The translations under genes and the position numbers were made by a program. A DNA stretch of 64,000 nucleotides, taken from the NCBI RefSeq assembly GCF_900115155.1, contig NZ_FOVM01000010.1, forward strand, positions 1 to 64,000. The letters run 5' to 3'. Below the pieces are notes generated by a model. It was not told where the DNA came from. It saw only the letters and a list, made by a program, of their open reading frames with translations, and ran no database searches. Positions 40,417-50,889 of the stretch are shown here, piece by piece (the first letter of the stretch is position 1; each line of letters starts with the position of its first letter). The DNA is from Mycetocola miduiensis (GTDB lineage: Bacteria; Actinomycetota; Actinomycetes; Actinomycetales; Microbacteriaceae).

Positions 40417-41201
40417 GCAGTGTGGCATCCGTCCTCCGAGCTAGACGGGATGCTGGCAGCGGCGCCCTGATCGGTTACCTTCCGGTCGGGTTCCCCAATT
40501 TCGACGAAAGCGTCGATGCGGCCGTCGCCATCGCCGAGAACGGCGTCGACATCATCGAACTGGGCCTCCCGTATTCGGACCCGGTCATGGACGGCCCTGT
40601 CATCCAGAAGGCCACCCAGCAAGCGCTGGCCAACGGGTTCAAGCTGCGGCACGGTTTCGAGGCCGTCCGGCAGATCACCGCTCGCGTCGACGTCCCCGTC
40701 CTCATGATGACCTACTGGAACCCTGTCGTGCAGTACGGCGTCGAGCGGTTCGCCGACGACCTCGTCGCAGCAGGCGGCGCCGGCCTGATCACCCCGGACC
40801 TCATCCCAGACGAAGGCAGCGACTGGCTCGCCGCGTCTGAGCGCACCGGGCTCGACCGGGTGTTCCTCGCCGCACCGTCTTCGAGCGACGCGCGCCTCCG
40901 CCAGGCCGTCGAGTCGAGCAGGGGATTCGTCTACACCGTGTCCACCATGGGCATCACCGGCGCGCGCAGCGACGTCGACCAGGCCGCGAAAGTCCTCGTC
41001 TCGCGACTGCGTGACGCGGGCTGCGAGCACGCCTGTGTCGGGCTGGGGATCTCCACGGCCGAACAGGTGCGCGAGATCCTCGCATACGCCGACGGAGCGA
41101 TCGTCGGTTCAGCGCTCGTCAAGGCTCTCGCCGAAGGCGGAGTCGAGCGCGTCGCAGCCGTCGCCAGCGAATTGGCGCGGGGAACCAGCCGCGCGAACTA
41201 G
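40413..41201 (+). CDS. trpA: Tryptophan synthase alpha chain
   Basis: TrpA cleaves indole-3-glycerol phosphate and channels indole to TrpB. The 262-aa protein has catalytic E49 and D60 in [16 protein letters not shown], the loop [17 protein letters not shown] and the phosphate-binding [13 protein letters not shown] start overlapping the trpB stop. Confidence 0.97.
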   Translation: MSSVASVLRARRDAGSGALIGYLPVGFPNFDESVDAAVAIAENGVDIIELGLPYSDPVMDGPVIQKATQQALANGFKLRHGFEAVRQITARVDVPVLMMTYWNPVVQYGVERFADDLVAAGGAGLITPDLIPDEGSDWLAASERTGLDRVFLAAPSSSDARLRQAVESSRGFVYTVSTMGITGARSDVDQAAKVLVSRLRDAGCEHACVGLGISTAEQVREILAYADGAIVGSALVKALAEGGVERVAAVASELARGTSRAN

Positions 41202-41249
41202 AGTTAACCGCGCACGAACGACAGCAACCCAGAAAGGCATGGAACCCAC

Positions 41250-42221
41250 GTGTCCATCCACCTGAGCATCCCGAGCCCGGACGTCAGTTCGATCCAGCTC
41301 GGTAACTTCACGATTCACTTCTATGCCATCTGCATCCTTGTCGGCATTCTTGCTGCCGCCTTCCTGACCAACGCCCGGCTGACGAAGCGAGGCGCCGAAC
41401 CCGGCATCGTCCTCGACATCATTCTCTGGGCCGTGCCGTTCGGCATCATCGGGGCGCGGGTCTTCCACGTCATCACCCACCCGGACGACTACTTCTACCC
41501 CGGCGCCGACCTGCTGCGCACCCTCTACATCTGGGAGGGCGGCATCGCGATCTTCGGTGCGCTCATTGGTGGAGCGGTCGGCGCCTGGATCGGCTGCCGG
41601 ATAACCGGCATCCGCTTCTGGACGTTCGCCGACGCTGTCGCTCCCGGGCTGCTCCTCGCCCAGGCATTCGGACGATTCGGCAACTGGTTCAACCAGGAAC
41701 TGTTCGGTACCCCGACCACCCTGCCTTGGGGCCTTGAGATCGACCAGTCGAATCCCGCCTGGCCGCTCGGCCTTCCGGCAGGAACCCTGTTCCACCCGAC
41801 CTTCCTCTACGAAGTGATCTGGAACCTCGCCGGCGTCGCCGTCCTCCTCCTGCTCGAGCGGATGTTCCGCCTCCAGTGGGGCAAAGTCCTCGGTCTCTAC
41901 CTGATCTGGTACGGCCTCGGCCGTACCGTCTGGGAGTCGATCCGGATCGACCCGAGCGAGGTCATCCTCGGCCTGCGGGTCAACGTCTGGGCAGCCCTGC
42001 TCGCGATCCTCGTCGGCCTTGTGATCTTCATCGTGCAGTCCCGCAGGCACACCGGTCTCGAGCCTGGGCCGTACGTCCTCGGTCGCGGGTGGGAAGGTGC
42101 TCCTGCTGGGGTACACTCGTCTCACAGCGATTCGGACTACGTGGATCTCGGCGAGCCCGAGGAAACCGCTCCCGAATCGATCGACGCCGCCGCCACAAGT
42201 GAGATCGGCTCAAAGTCTTAG
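41250..42221 (+). CDS. lgt: Prolipoprotein diacylglyceryl transferase
   Basis: Lgt attaches diacylglycerol to the lipobox cysteine of prolipoproteins. The 323-aa protein has seven or so membrane helices and the Lgt signature GRFGNWFNQELFGTP (about 149-163), plus ARVFHVITH and the WEGGIAIFGALIGG segment. A long charged C-terminal tail (from about 270) follows the last helix, as in other actinobacteria. Close behind trpA with its own GAAAGG ribosome binding site. It would process the lipoprotein at 13383. Confidence 0.96.
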   Translation: MSIHLSIPSPDVSSIQLGNFTIHFYAICILVGILAAAFLTNARLTKRGAEPGIVLDIILWAVPFGIIGARVFHVITHPDDYFYPGADLLRTLYIWEGGIAIFGALIGGAVGAWIGCRITGIRFWTFADAVAPGLLLAQAFGRFGNWFNQELFGTPTTLPWGLEIDQSNPAWPLGLPAGTLFHPTFLYEVIWNLAGVAVLLLLERMFRLQWGKVLGLYLIWYGLGRTVWESIRIDPSEVILGLRVNVWAALLAILVGLVIFIVQSRRHTGLEPGPYVLGRGWEGAPAGVHSSHSDSDYVDLGEPEETAPESIDAAATSEIGSKS

Positions 42222-42225
42222 GTCC

Positions 42226-42245
42226 AGCCGCACCAACGGCTTTCC
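42226..42245 (+). terminator. Weak possible terminator after lgt
   Basis: AGCCG-CACCAA-CGGCT followed by TTCCCCC, 4 nt after the lgt stop; only five base pairs. Confidence 0.3.
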
Positions 42246-42267
42246 CCCGATAACACATTCGCCTGGC

Positions 42268-42281
42268 GTGTGAGATCACAC
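42268..42281. promoter_or_regulatory. Perfect 14-bp palindrome upstream of gltB, possible operator
   Basis: GTGTGA-GA-TCACAC is a perfect dyad 86 nt before the gltB ATG and upstream of a -10-like GATAAT (42339-42344). The half-site TGTGA resembles CRP/GlxR or GntR-family half-sites, but the 2-bp spacer does not fit the 6-bp CRP spacing. A regulator cannot be named. Confidence 0.45.
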
Positions 42282-42338
42282 TGCCCACTGCCGGGCGACG
42301 AACCCTCAATTTCTCTGGGCCATCGTCGTCCCACCGCC

Positions 42339-42344
42339 GATAAT
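42339..42344 (+). promoter_or_regulatory. Possible -10 box of gltBD
   Basis: GATAAT, 22 nt before the gltB ATG, with no clear -35 box. It lies downstream of the 14-bp palindrome. Confidence 0.4.
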
Positions 42345-42366
42345 TCCTTGTGAGGACGGTTTTTCG

Positions 42367-45300
42367 ATGGAGCCTCGACCCACTTTTTCCCAGTTCAGCC
42401 TGGTTCCTCCTGCCCAGGGTCTGTATGACCCTGCGAGCGAGAAGGATGCCTGTGGCCTGGCGATGGTTGCCACGCTCCGAGGCACCGCCGGCCACGACAT
42501 CATCGTTTCGGCGCTCGACGCGCTGAGAAACCTCGAGCACCGCGGGGCCATCGGCTCTGACGCCGGAACTGGTGACGGTGCGGGCATCCTGACCCAGGTC
42601 CCCGACGAGTTCCTCCGGGCCGTCACCGACTTCGAGCTGCCCGCGGCCGGCCAGTACGCCGTCGGCATCGCGTTCCTGCCGCTCGACGACGTCGAACGGG
42701 CCGAGCTCAAGGCCGGGATCGAACGGCTCGCCGACTGCGAGGAACTTCAGGTTCTCGGCTGGCGCACCGTGCCGACCGACGACGACAACCTCGGCAGGCT
42801 CGCCCGCGACGCGATGCCTGCGTTCGAGCAGCTGTTCGTGTCGAGCACGAACACGACGGATGCTGGTGAGCTGGTCTCAGGGATCGCCCTCGACCGGCAG
42901 GCGTTCCGTTTCCGCAAGCGCGTCGAACGTGAACTGAACGGGTACTTCATCTCGATGTCGTGCCGGACCCTCGTCTACAAGGGCATGGTCACGACACTCC
43001 AACTCGAGCCGTTCTACCCCGACCTCAGCGACGAGCGCTTCGCCTCGAAGCTCGCGATCGTGCACTCCCGCTACTCCACGAACACGTTCCCGTCGTGGCC
43101 GCTCGCGCAACCGCTGCGGATGATGGCGCACAACGGCGAGATCAACACCGTCGAAGGAAACCGCAACTGGATGCGTGCCCGCCAGTCGCAGCTCGAATCC
43201 GACCTTCTCGGCGACATCCGCCCGCTACTGCCGATCATCACCCCCGGCGCGAGCGACTCAGCCTCGTTCGACGAAGTGCTCGAGCTGCTCACCCTCACGG
43301 GTCGGACGCTGCCGCACGCGATGATGATGATGGTTCCTGAGGCATGGGAGAAGCAAAGCGGAATCCCGCAGGAGCTCCAGGACTTCTACGAGTTCAACTC
43401 GATGCAGATGGAACCCTGGGACGGACCGGCTGCGCTGACCTTTACCGATGGCACGGTCGTCGGTGCGACGCTCGACCGCAACGGCCTGCGCCCCGGGCGC
43501 TGGCTCGAAACCACCGACGGCCTCATCGTCCTCGGCAGCGAGATCGGCGTGCTCGACATCGCTCCCGAACGGGTGAAGCGGAAGGGCCGCCTGCGTCCGG
43601 GTAAGATGTTCCTCGTCGACACCGAGGCACAGCGACTGATCGAAGACGACGAAATCAAGGCGGAACTCGCCGCGTCGCAGCCGTGGGGCGAGTGGCTCGA
43701 AGCCGGCCGTATCAACCTCGCCGACCTGCCTGAGCGCGAGCACATCGTGCACACGCCCGCGTCGGTCACCCGGCGCCAGCGCACCTTCGGCTACACCGAG
43801 GAGGAAGTGCGGATCCTGCTGCGCCCGATGGGCCAGACCGGTGCCGAACCTCTCGGTGCGATGGGTTCGGACACGCCGATCGCCGCACTGTCGAAGCGTC
43901 CCCGCCTGCTGTTCGACTACTTCACCCAGCAGTTCGCGCAGGTCACGAACCCGCCGCTTGACTCGATCCGCGAAGAGGTCGTCACGTCGCTGAAGCTCGG
44001 CCTCGGCCCTGAGCGCAACCTCCTCAGCTGGGGTCCGGAGCACGCTCACCAGGTCGTCCTCGACTTCCCGGTGATCGACAACGACGAACTCGCGAAAATC
44101 CAGCACATCGACCCGGCACACGGTTCCAGGACCACGACGACGATCAGGGGGCTCTACCGATTCGACGAGGGCCCGGATGCCCTGCGCAACCGGCTCACCG
44201 CGATTTGTGCGGAGGTGGACGAAGCCATCGAGGCCGGCGCACACTTCCTGGTGCTGAGCGACCGCGACTCGAACAAGGACCTGGCGCCGATCCCGTCGCT
44301 GCTCCTGCTCGCCACTGTGCACCACCACCTTCTCCGTGCCGAGAACCGCCTCAAGGTCGGCATCGTCGTCGAAGCCGGCGACGTGCGCGAAGTGCACCAC
44401 GTGGCTACCCTGATCGGGTACGGCGCGTCCGCGATCAACCCATACCTGGCCATGGAGACCTGCGAGGATCTCGTCCGCAGCGGAGCCATCGAGGGCGTCA
44501 CCCCCGAGAAGGCCGTGCGCAATGTCATCTACGCACTCGGCAAGGGCGTGCTCAAGATCATGTCCAAGATGGGCATTTCCACCGTCTCGTCGTACGCGGG
44601 CGCTCAGTGCTTCGAGGCCGTCGGGCTGAGCCAGGACTTCGTCGACGAATTCTTCACCGGCACCCACTCGAAGCTCGGCGGCGTCGGGATTGACGTAATC
44701 CAGGCCGAGAACCTCCGCCGCCACCAGTCGGCCTACCCGCTCAACACCGCGGAGATCTCCCACGAGCGGCTCGAAACCGGCGGAGAGTACTCGTGGCGCC
44801 GTGACGGTTCGCCGCACCTCTTCAACCCGGACACGGTGTTCCGCCTGCAGCACTCGACCCGCACCCGGCGATACGACATCTTCCGCGAGTACACGCAGCT
44901 CGTCGACAACCAGGCCGAAAACCTGATGACCCTCCGCGGGCTGTTCAAGCTCAAGACCGCCGATCGGGACCCGGTCCCGCTCGACGAAGTTGAGTCGGTG
45001 GCTTCGCTCGTCAAGCGGTTCTCCACCGGCGCGATGAGCTACGGGTCGATCTCCCAGGAAGCACACGAGACGCTCGCCATCGCCATGAACCGTCTTGGCG
45101 CGAAGTCGAACACGGGCGAAGGCGGTGAGGACACCGACCGGCTCCTCGACCCCGAACGCCGCAGCGCAATCAAGCAGGTGGCATCCGGCCGGTTCGGCGT
45201 CACGAGCATGTACCTCACTCACGCCGACGACATCCAGATCAAACTCGCCCAGGGTGCAAAGCCGGGCGAGGGTGGCCAGCTACCGCCGACGAAGGTGTAC

Positions 45301-46944
45301 CCGTGGGTGGCGCGCACCCGCCATGCGACCGCAGGCGTCGGACTGATCTCGCCGCCTCCGCACCACGACATCTACTCGATTGAAGACCTGAAACAGCTGA
45401 TTTTCGACCTCAAACGGGCGAACCCGTCCGCGCGAATCCACACCAAGCTGGTCAGCCAGTCGGGGATCGGCGCTGTCGCCGCCGGCGTCGCCAAGGCTCT
45501 CTCGGATGTCATCCTTGTCTCCGGCCACGACGGCGGAACCGGTGCCAGCCCGCTGAACTCGCTCAAGCACGCTGGAACGCCGTGGGAACTCGGGCTGGCC
45601 GAGACGCAGCAGACGCTCATGCTCAACGGCATGCGCGACCGCGTCGTCGTCCAGGTCGACGGGCAGCTGAAGACGGGAAGGGACGTCATCATTGGCGCCC
45701 TGCTCGGCGCTGAGGAATTCGGGTTCGCGACGGCGCCGCTCGTCGTCTCCGGATGCGTCATGATGCGCGTCTGCCATCTCGACACCTGCCCCGTGGGAGT
45801 CGCCACCCAGAACCCCGTCCTGCGTGAGCGGTTCGCCGGCAAACCCGAGTTCGTCGTTAACTTCTTCGAATTCATCGCCCAGGAGGTGCGCGAGTACCTG
45901 GCTGAGCTGGGCTTCCGCACGCTCGAGGAGGCCATCGGCCACAACGAGCTTCTCGACACAGACACGGCGATCGAACACTGGAAGGCGTCGGGGCTCAACC
46001 TCGAGCCGATCCTGATCGGGCCGACGTTCCGCGCGGACGAACCGAGGATGCACGCCAGGGAGCAGGAGCACGACCTCGACAAGCACTTCGACGTCGAGCT
46101 CATCAAGCGCAGCCACAACGTCCTGGAGCACGGAGGATCGGTTCGCATCGACCTGCCGATCCGCAACACCGAACGCGCCGTCGGCACCATGCTGGGACAT
46201 GAGGTCACCCGCCGCCACGGCGAGAACGGGCTCCCGAGTGATTCCATCGACGTCCGGCTGACCGGTTCTGCCGGGCAATCGTTCGGAGCGTTCCTCCCCA
46301 GTGGGATCACCCTCCGCCTCGAGGGCGACTCGAACGACTATGTCGGAAAGGGCCTGTCCGGAGGCCAGATCGTGGTGCGTCCGCCGAGGTCGAGCACCTT
46401 CGACGCAGACCGCAACGTCATCGCAGGCAACGTCATCGGCTACGGTGCGACGCAGGGGAGCATGTTCATCTCCGGCGTCGTCGGGGAACGGTTCCTCGTC
46501 CGCAACTCCGGTGCGACCGCCGTCGTCGAAGGAGTCGGCGACCACGCACTCGAGTACATGACCGGGGGACTGGCGCTCATCCTCGGAGCGACCGGGCGCA
46601 ACCTCGGCGCCGGGATGTCAGGCGGCACCGCCTACGTCTTCGACCTGCAGCCCGACCGGGTTAACCGCGAGGCGCTCCAGTCCGGCGAGCTCGAACTCAC
46701 CGCACTCGGCAGCGCCGACGGCGAAATCGTCCGCGACCTGCTGGAGCGGCACCGTGCTGAGACCGGTTCAGCACGTGCGGAACGACTTCTCGCCAATTTC
46801 GACGAAAGCATCCGCTCATTCGTGAAAGTCCTGCCCCGCGACTACGCAGCCGTGCTGCGCACTCGCCAGGACGCCGTCGCCGAGGGTCTTGACCCTGACG
46901 GTGACGTGGTCTGGGGCCGAATCCTGGAGGTAACCGGTGGCTGA
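42367..46944 (+). CDS. gltB: Glutamate synthase (NADPH) large subunit
   Basis: GltB transfers the glutamine amide to 2-oxoglutarate. The 1525-aa protein has a class II amidotransferase domain whose nucleophile C29 ([11 protein letters not shown]) follows a 28-residue propeptide that must be removed. It then has the central and FMN-binding synthase domains ([26 protein letters not shown]), the 3Fe-4S cluster C1130-x5-C1136-x4-C1141, and the GXGXG beta-helix at the C-terminus ([18 protein letters not shown]). Overlaps gltD by 8 nt. Confidence 0.98.
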   Translation: MEPRPTFSQFSLVPPAQGLYDPASEKDACGLAMVATLRGTAGHDIIVSALDALRNLEHRGAIGSDAGTGDGAGILTQVPDEFLRAVTDFELPAAGQYAVGIAFLPLDDVERAELKAGIERLADCEELQVLGWRTVPTDDDNLGRLARDAMPAFEQLFVSSTNTTDAGELVSGIALDRQAFRFRKRVERELNGYFISMSCRTLVYKGMVTTLQLEPFYPDLSDERFASKLAIVHSRYSTNTFPSWPLAQPLRMMAHNGEINTVEGNRNWMRARQSQLESDLLGDIRPLLPIITPGASDSASFDEVLELLTLTGRTLPHAMMMMVPEAWEKQSGIPQELQDFYEFNSMQMEPWDGPAALTFTDGTVVGATLDRNGLRPGRWLETTDGLIVLGSEIGVLDIAPERVKRKGRLRPGKMFLVDTEAQRLIEDDEIKAELAASQPWGEWLEAGRINLADLPEREHIVHTPASVTRRQRTFGYTEEEVRILLRPMGQTGAEPLGAMGSDTPIAALSKRPRLLFDYFTQQFAQVTNPPLDSIREEVVTSLKLGLGPERNLLSWGPEHAHQVVLDFPVIDNDELAKIQHIDPAHGSRTTTTIRGLYRFDEGPDALRNRLTAICAEVDEAIEAGAHFLVLSDRDSNKDLAPIPSLLLLATVHHHLLRAENRLKVGIVVEAGDVREVHHVATLIGYGASAINPYLAMETCEDLVRSGAIEGVTPEKAVRNVIYALGKGVLKIMSKMGISTVSSYAGAQCFEAVGLSQDFVDEFFTGTHSKLGGVGIDVIQAENLRRHQSAYPLNTAEISHERLETGGEYSWRRDGSPHLFNPDTVFRLQHSTRTRRYDIFREYTQLVDNQAENLMTLRGLFKLKTADRDPVPLDEVESVASLVKRFSTGAMSYGSISQEAHETLAIAMNRLGAKSNTGEGGEDTDRLLDPERRSAIKQVASGRFGVTSMYLTHADDIQIKLAQGAKPGEGGQLPPTKVYPWVARTRHATAGVGLISPPPHHDIYSIEDLKQLIFDLKRANPSARIHTKLVSQSGIGAVAAGVAKALSDVILVSGHDGGTGASPLNSLKHAGTPWELGLAETQQTLMLNGMRDRVVVQVDGQLKTGRDVIIGALLGAEEFGFATAPLVVSGCVMMRVCHLDTCPVGVATQNPVLRERFAGKPEFVVNFFEFIAQEVREYLAELGFRTLEEAIGHNELLDTDTAIEHWKASGLNLEPILIGPTFRADEPRMHAREQEHDLDKHFDVELIKRSHNVLEHGGSVRIDLPIRNTERAVGTMLGHEVTRRHGENGLPSDSIDVRLTGSAGQSFGAFLPSGITLRLEGDSNDYVGKGLSGGQIVVRPPRSSTFDADRNVIAGNVIGYGATQGSMFISGVVGERFLVRNSGATAVVEGVGDHALEYMTGGLALILGATGRNLGAGMSGGTAYVFDLQPDRVNREALQSGELELTALGSADGEIVRDLLERHRAETGSARAERLLANFDESIRSFVKVLPRDYAAVLRTRQDAVAEGLDPDGDVVWGRILEVTGG

Positions 46945-48394
46945 TCCCAAGGGATTCCTGAAAGTAACGGAACGGGAGCTGCCGAAGCGGCGCCCCGTGC
47001 CGATCCGGCTGATGGACTGGAAAGAGGTGTACGAGCAGGGCGATCCCACCCAGCTGCGCCGGCAGGCTGGCCGTTGCATGGACTGCGGTGTGCCGTTCTG
47101 CCACCAGGGCTGCCCGCTCGGCAACCTGATTCCGGAGTGGAACGACCTCACCTGGCGCGGCGAAGGCAGACAGGCCATCGAGCGGCTGCACGCCACCAAC
47201 AACTTCCCGGAGTTCACGGGCCGGCTGTGTCCTGCACCGTGTGAGAGCTCGTGCGTGCTGGGCATCAACCAGCCGGCCGTGACCATCAAGCAGGTCGAGG
47301 TGTCGATCATCGACCAGGCGTTCGCGAACGGCTGGGTCGACTCGCACCCGCCCGAAAGCCTCACCGGCAAGACCGTCGCCGTCGTCGGCTCCGGCCCTGC
47401 CGGGCTCGCGGCGGCACAGCAGCTCACCCGCGCCGGCCACACCGTCGCCGTGTTCGAGCGGGACGACCGGATCGGCGGCCTCCTGCGCTACGGCATCCCC
47501 GACTTCAAAATGGAGAAGAAGCACATCGACGCCCGTCTCAAGCAGATGGCCGACGAAGGCACCCGGTTCCGCGCCGGGGTGAACATCGGTGTGGACATCA
47601 GCTGGAGCGACCTGCGTGCGCGCTACGACGCCGTCGTCATCGCGACCGGCGCCATGGTTCCCCGCGACCTGCCCATCCCCGGTCGGGACCTCGCCGGGGT
47701 GCACTTCGCCATGGACTACCTCGTGCCGCAGAACAAGGTCGGCGCCGGAGACGACGTCACCGGCCAGATCACGGCTGAGGACAAGCACGTCGTCGTCCTC
47801 GGCGGCGGTGACACCGGTGCGGACTGCATCGGAACCGCGCACCGCCAGGGTGCGGCATCCGTCACCAACCTGGCGATCGGCAAGCAGCCGTCGCCGGTGC
47901 GGACCGACGCGCAGCCATGGCCGATGATGCCGAACCTCTTCGAAGTGCAGAGCGCCCATGAAGAAGGTGGAGAGCGGGAGTACCTCGTGTCGACCGTGGA
48001 ATTCCTCGCCAACGAGTCGGGTGAGGTCCGCGCCATCCGGGTTGCTGAAACCGAATTCATCGACGGTCGCCGGGTTCCGAAGAGCGGAACCGAACGGGAG
48101 ATCCCCGCGGATCTCGTCCTGCTGGCACTCGGCTTCACCGGACCCGAATCGGATTCGCTCGCCCCACAGCTCGGTGTTCCGTTCGACGATCGCGGAAACG
48201 TGGAACGCGACAACGATTACCAGACCAGTGAACCGGGTGTCTTCGTTGCAGGAGACGCCGGCCGAGGACAGTCGCTCATCGTCTGGGCCATCGCAGAAGG
48301 CCGAGCGGCGGCCGCTGCGGTCGACCGGTATCTCGAGGGGGAGACGAACCTGCCGGCACCCGTCCGCCCGACCGACCGCGCCATCTCGCTCTAG
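46937..48394 (+). CDS. gltD: Glutamate synthase (NADPH) small subunit
   Basis: GltD takes electrons from NADPH through FAD to the iron-sulfur clusters and on to GltB. The 485-aa protein has two N-terminal cysteine clusters ([17 protein letters not shown] and [12 protein letters not shown]), the FAD loop [13 protein letters not shown], and the NADPH loop [13 protein letters not shown]-terminal [19 protein letters not shown] is typical. The GTG start inside gltB secures co-translation. Confidence 0.97.
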   Translation: MADPKGFLKVTERELPKRRPVPIRLMDWKEVYEQGDPTQLRRQAGRCMDCGVPFCHQGCPLGNLIPEWNDLTWRGEGRQAIERLHATNNFPEFTGRLCPAPCESSCVLGINQPAVTIKQVEVSIIDQAFANGWVDSHPPESLTGKTVAVVGSGPAGLAAAQQLTRAGHTVAVFERDDRIGGLLRYGIPDFKMEKKHIDARLKQMADEGTRFRAGVNIGVDISWSDLRARYDAVVIATGAMVPRDLPIPGRDLAGVHFAMDYLVPQNKVGAGDDVTGQITAEDKHVVVLGGGDTGADCIGTAHRQGAASVTNLAIGKQPSPVRTDAQPWPMMPNLFEVQSAHEEGGEREYLVSTVEFLANESGEVRAIRVAETEFIDGRRVPKSGTEREIPADLVLLALGFTGPESDSLAPQLGVPFDDRGNVERDNDYQTSEPGVFVAGDAGRGQSLIVWAIAEGRAAAAAVDRYLEGETNLPAPVRPTDRAISL

Positions 48395-48397
48395 ACT
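48392..48397 (+). promoter_or_regulatory. Possible -10 box for pyk
   Basis: TAGACT overlaps the gltD stop codon; transcription would begin near 48404 and leave a leader of about 77 nt. No -35 box is recognised. Confidence 0.35.
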
Positions 48398-48480
48398 CGA
48401 TGGCGGGGCTTACGCCCGCCCGCTTCCCGCCCCGCAATCCCGCCAGCGCATTCGAAGCGCAGAAATATGGAGCAGTACCT

Positions 48481-49923
48481 ATGAGACGAGCCAAAATCGT
48501 CGCGACCCTCGGCCCGGCTACCGCCAGCTATGAGGATATCCGCGCGATCATCGACGCCGGTGTGAACGTGGCCAGGATGAACCTCAGCCACGGCAGCTAC
48601 GACGTGCACGAAGGCGTCTACGCCAACGTCCGGAAGGCAGCAGCCGACGCCGGAAAGCCCGTCGCAGTTCTCGTGGACCTCCAGGGACCGAAGATCCGCC
48701 TCGGCAAGTTCGAAGGCGGGCCCTATGAGCTCGCCGAAGGCGACATCTTCAAGATCACCACCGAAGACGTTGTCGGCAGCAGGGAACTGTCCGGCACCAC
48801 CTTCAAGGGTCTGCCGAACGACGTCAAGCCCGGTGACTTCCTGCTCATCGATGACGGCAAGGTGAAGGTCAAGGTTCTCGAGACCGACGGCGTTGTCGTC
48901 ACCACCGAGGTCGTCGTCGCCGGGGCCGTCTCCAACAACAAGGGCATCAACCTGCCCGGTGTCGCTGTCAACGTTCCGGCCCTGAGCGACAAGGACGAGG
49001 CCGACCTTCGCTGGGGCCTCAAGCTCGGCGCCGACTTCATCGCCCTGTCGTTCGTCCGCAACGCCGAAGACATCACCCGCGTCCACGAGATCATGGCCGA
49101 AGAAGGCAAGCGACTCCCGGTCATCGCCAAGATCGAGAAGCCGCAGGCGGTCGACAACCTCGAAGAGATCATCGACGCGTTCGACGGCATCATGGTCGCC
49201 CGTGGCGACCTCGGCGTCGAACTGCCGCTCGAAGCGGTGCCGATCGTGCAAAAGCGCGCCGTTGAACTGTGCCGCCGCATGGCCAAGCCGGTCATCGTCG
49301 CCACCCAGATGCTCGAGTCGATGATCTCCAGCCCGATCCCGACGCGTGCAGAAACCTCGGACGTCGCCAACGCCGTCCTCGACGGTGCGGATGCTGTCAT
49401 GCTCAGCGGCGAGACCAGCGTCGGTGAGTACCCGGTGATCACCGTGCAGACGATGGCGCGAATCATCGAGTCGACCGAGGACCACGGTCTCGAGCGCATT
49501 CCTCCGCTCGGCACCAAGCCCCGCACCCAGGGCGGCGCCATCACCCTGGCCGCGAGCGAGGTCGCTGACTTCGTCGGCGCCAAGTTCCTCTGCGTCTTCA
49601 CCGAGTCAGGTGACTCCGTGCGCCGGATGGCTCGTCTGCGCACACAGATCCCCGTCCTCGGATTCACTCCGGACGAAGGCATCCGTCGCCGCATGCAGCT
49701 CAACTGGGGTGTCGAGACGTTCCTGGTCGACCGGGTGACCCACACCGACGCGATGTTCGGGCAGGTCGACGATGTTCTCCTCGGGCTTGGCAAAGCACAA
49801 ATCGGTGACAAGGTCGTCGTGATCTCCGGTTCCCCTCCCGGAATCTCGGGATCGACCAACGACCTGCGCGTGCACAAGGTCGGCGACGCACATCACGGAG
49901 TCGTACCCGCTTACCAGAACTAA
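48481..49923 (+). CDS. pyk: Pyruvate kinase
   Basis: Pyk makes pyruvate and ATP from phosphoenolpyruvate. The 480-aa protein includes RMNLSHGSYD, LQGPKIRLG, the metal/phosphate loop IAKIEKPQA, MVARGDLGVELP and ATQMLESM. ATG 48481 is chosen for its TGGAG ribosome binding site and the conserved MRRAKIVATLGPA; a longer in-frame extension upstream to 48400 has no conserved sequence. A strong hairpin follows the stop. Confidence 0.97.
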   Translation: MRRAKIVATLGPATASYEDIRAIIDAGVNVARMNLSHGSYDVHEGVYANVRKAAADAGKPVAVLVDLQGPKIRLGKFEGGPYELAEGDIFKITTEDVVGSRELSGTTFKGLPNDVKPGDFLLIDDGKVKVKVLETDGVVVTTEVVVAGAVSNNKGINLPGVAVNVPALSDKDEADLRWGLKLGADFIALSFVRNAEDITRVHEIMAEEGKRLPVIAKIEKPQAVDNLEEIIDAFDGIMVARGDLGVELPLEAVPIVQKRAVELCRRMAKPVIVATQMLESMISSPIPTRAETSDVANAVLDGADAVMLSGETSVGEYPVITVQTMARIIESTEDHGLERIPPLGTKPRTQGGAITLAASEVADFVGAKFLCVFTESGDSVRRMARLRTQIPVLGFTPDEGIRRRMQLNWGVETFLVDRVTHTDAMFGQVDDVLLGLGKAQIGDKVVVISGSPPGISGSTNDLRVHKVGDAHHGVVPAYQN

Positions 49924-49939
49924 AAGCGGCGGTTTCTAC

Positions 49940-49968
49940 AGCGCGGGTCCGGGTTCCGGGCCCGCGCT
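49940..49968. terminator. Hairpin terminator between pyk and the convergent acidic-peptide gene
   Basis: A 13-bp stem, AGCGCGGGTCCGG / CCGGGCCCGCGCT (one G-U pair) with a 3-nt loop, 17 nt after the pyk stop. No U-tract; likely bidirectional. Confidence 0.75.
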
Positions 49969-49985
49969 GATGTCGTTCGGGGTTG

Positions 49986-50153
49986 TTACAGGTCGTCAGT
50001 CAGGTTGTCGTCATCCGAGTCGAATTCGAGGTCGTCGATCGGACGCTCGTCGTCGGGAAGAACGTCCAGGTCATCGTCGTCGTCTGGCAAAACCGCGAGG
50101 TCCTCGTCCTCGTCGTACTCCACCGGGTCGTCGTCTGGTGTCAGGTGCGTCAT
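49986..50153 (-). CDS. Small highly acidic protein, unknown function
   Basis: The 55-aa protein is about half Asp and Glu, in blocks such as DEDEDLAVLPDDDDDLDVLPDD with a repeated (A/D)VLPDD unit, and has almost no basic residues. ATG 50153 has a GGAAGG ribosome binding site; an in-frame start at 50243 would add 30 basic residues and is less likely. Such proteins can be DNA mimics, calcium binders or chaperone-like tails, but nothing here decides between them. It is convergent with pyk. Confidence 0.6.
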   Translation of the reverse strand: MTHLTPDDDPVEYDEDEDLAVLPDDDDDLDVLPDDERPIDDLEFDSDDDNLTDDL

Positions 50154-50247
50154 TGTGCGATTTCCTTCCCGCTTCTGAGCTGGGGTAGCCCTTCCGCGCC
50201 CCCGTTGTCGGGAAACACTAGGCTTGCGAGGAGCCGTGCTCAAGCCC

Positions 50248-50276
50248 TTGACCGGCCTCGAACGCCGGTGTTAACA
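50248..50276 (+). promoter_or_regulatory. Probable promoter for the DUF6328 gene
   Basis: TTGACC (50248-50253) and TTAACA (50271-50276) are 17 bp apart; start site near 50283, about 30 nt before the ATG at 50314. Confidence 0.5.
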
Positions 50277-50313
50277 CAGAGCACAGGCACGACCGAGAAC
50301 CGAAGGCGGACCG

Positions 50314-50856
50314 ATGGCACCGGAGAGCACTTCCCAACCCGAGCGTCCAGGAGGAGGCGACGTCACGGGCGACCGCCACGAGACTGAGACGGAACGGTTG
50401 GACCGCAACTGGACCGATGTGCTGCAGGAGTTGAGGGTCGTGCAGGCCGGCACTCAGATTCTCACCGCTTTCCTCCTGGCGATCGCGTTCCAGCCGCGGT
50501 TCCCCGAGCTCGACAACTATCAGCTGCTGCTGTACCTGGCACTTGTGTCTGTGTCCATCACCACCACTCTCCTCAGCCTCCTGCCGGTCAGTGCCCACCG
50601 AATCCTGTTCGGCCACCTCGTGAAGGAGGCGACCGTGCAGATCGGAGACCGGATGCTTCGCGCGGTTCTCGTGGGCGTGTCCTTGTCGATGATCGGCACC
50701 GCGATGCTCATCTTTGACTTCGTGATCAGCCGCCAAGCCGGCGTCATCGCTGCGGTGACCGTCGCACTCATCGTCCTCGCGCTCGGACTCATCATTCCTC
50801 TCGCTGTGCGGGGTTCGGTGGCCCGGCGGCACCCCGAACAGGTTCGCAAGGGCTAG
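50314..50856 (+). CDS. DUF6328 family membrane protein
   Basis: The 180-aa protein has a polar N-terminus, then ETERLDRNWTDVLQELRVVQ and G-T-Q-I-L-T motifs typical of the DUF6328 family, with four membrane helices (about 50-66, 71-92, 111-132, 138-158). Family members are often encoded near stress-related genes in actinobacteria; the role is unknown. It is 33 nt upstream of ku and probably transcribed with it. Confidence 0.8.
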   Translation: MAPESTSQPERPGGGDVTGDRHETETERLDRNWTDVLQELRVVQAGTQILTAFLLAIAFQPRFPELDNYQLLLYLALVSVSITTTLLSLLPVSAHRILFGHLVKEATVQIGDRMLRAVLVGVSLSMIGTAMLIFDFVISRQAGVIAAVTVALIVLALGLIIPLAVRGSVARRHPEQVRKG

Positions 50857-50889
50857 GCATCATCCGTTCGACTGGTGTTCACTGGTGGC

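Noticed and set aside
42222-42366. Glutamine riboswitch or glnA-type RNA upstream of gltB
   Set aside because: The conserved core of those RNAs is not present; only a short palindrome and a -10-like hexamer are seen.
48400-48480. Extended N-terminus of pyruvate kinase from 48400
   Set aside because: The extension has no similarity to pyruvate kinases and the ATG at 48481 has a proper ribosome binding site.
49983-50387. 134-codon plus-strand frame opposite the acidic peptide
   Set aside because: Its V/R-rich composition is the complement of the D/E-rich minus-strand gene; no motif or ribosome binding site.
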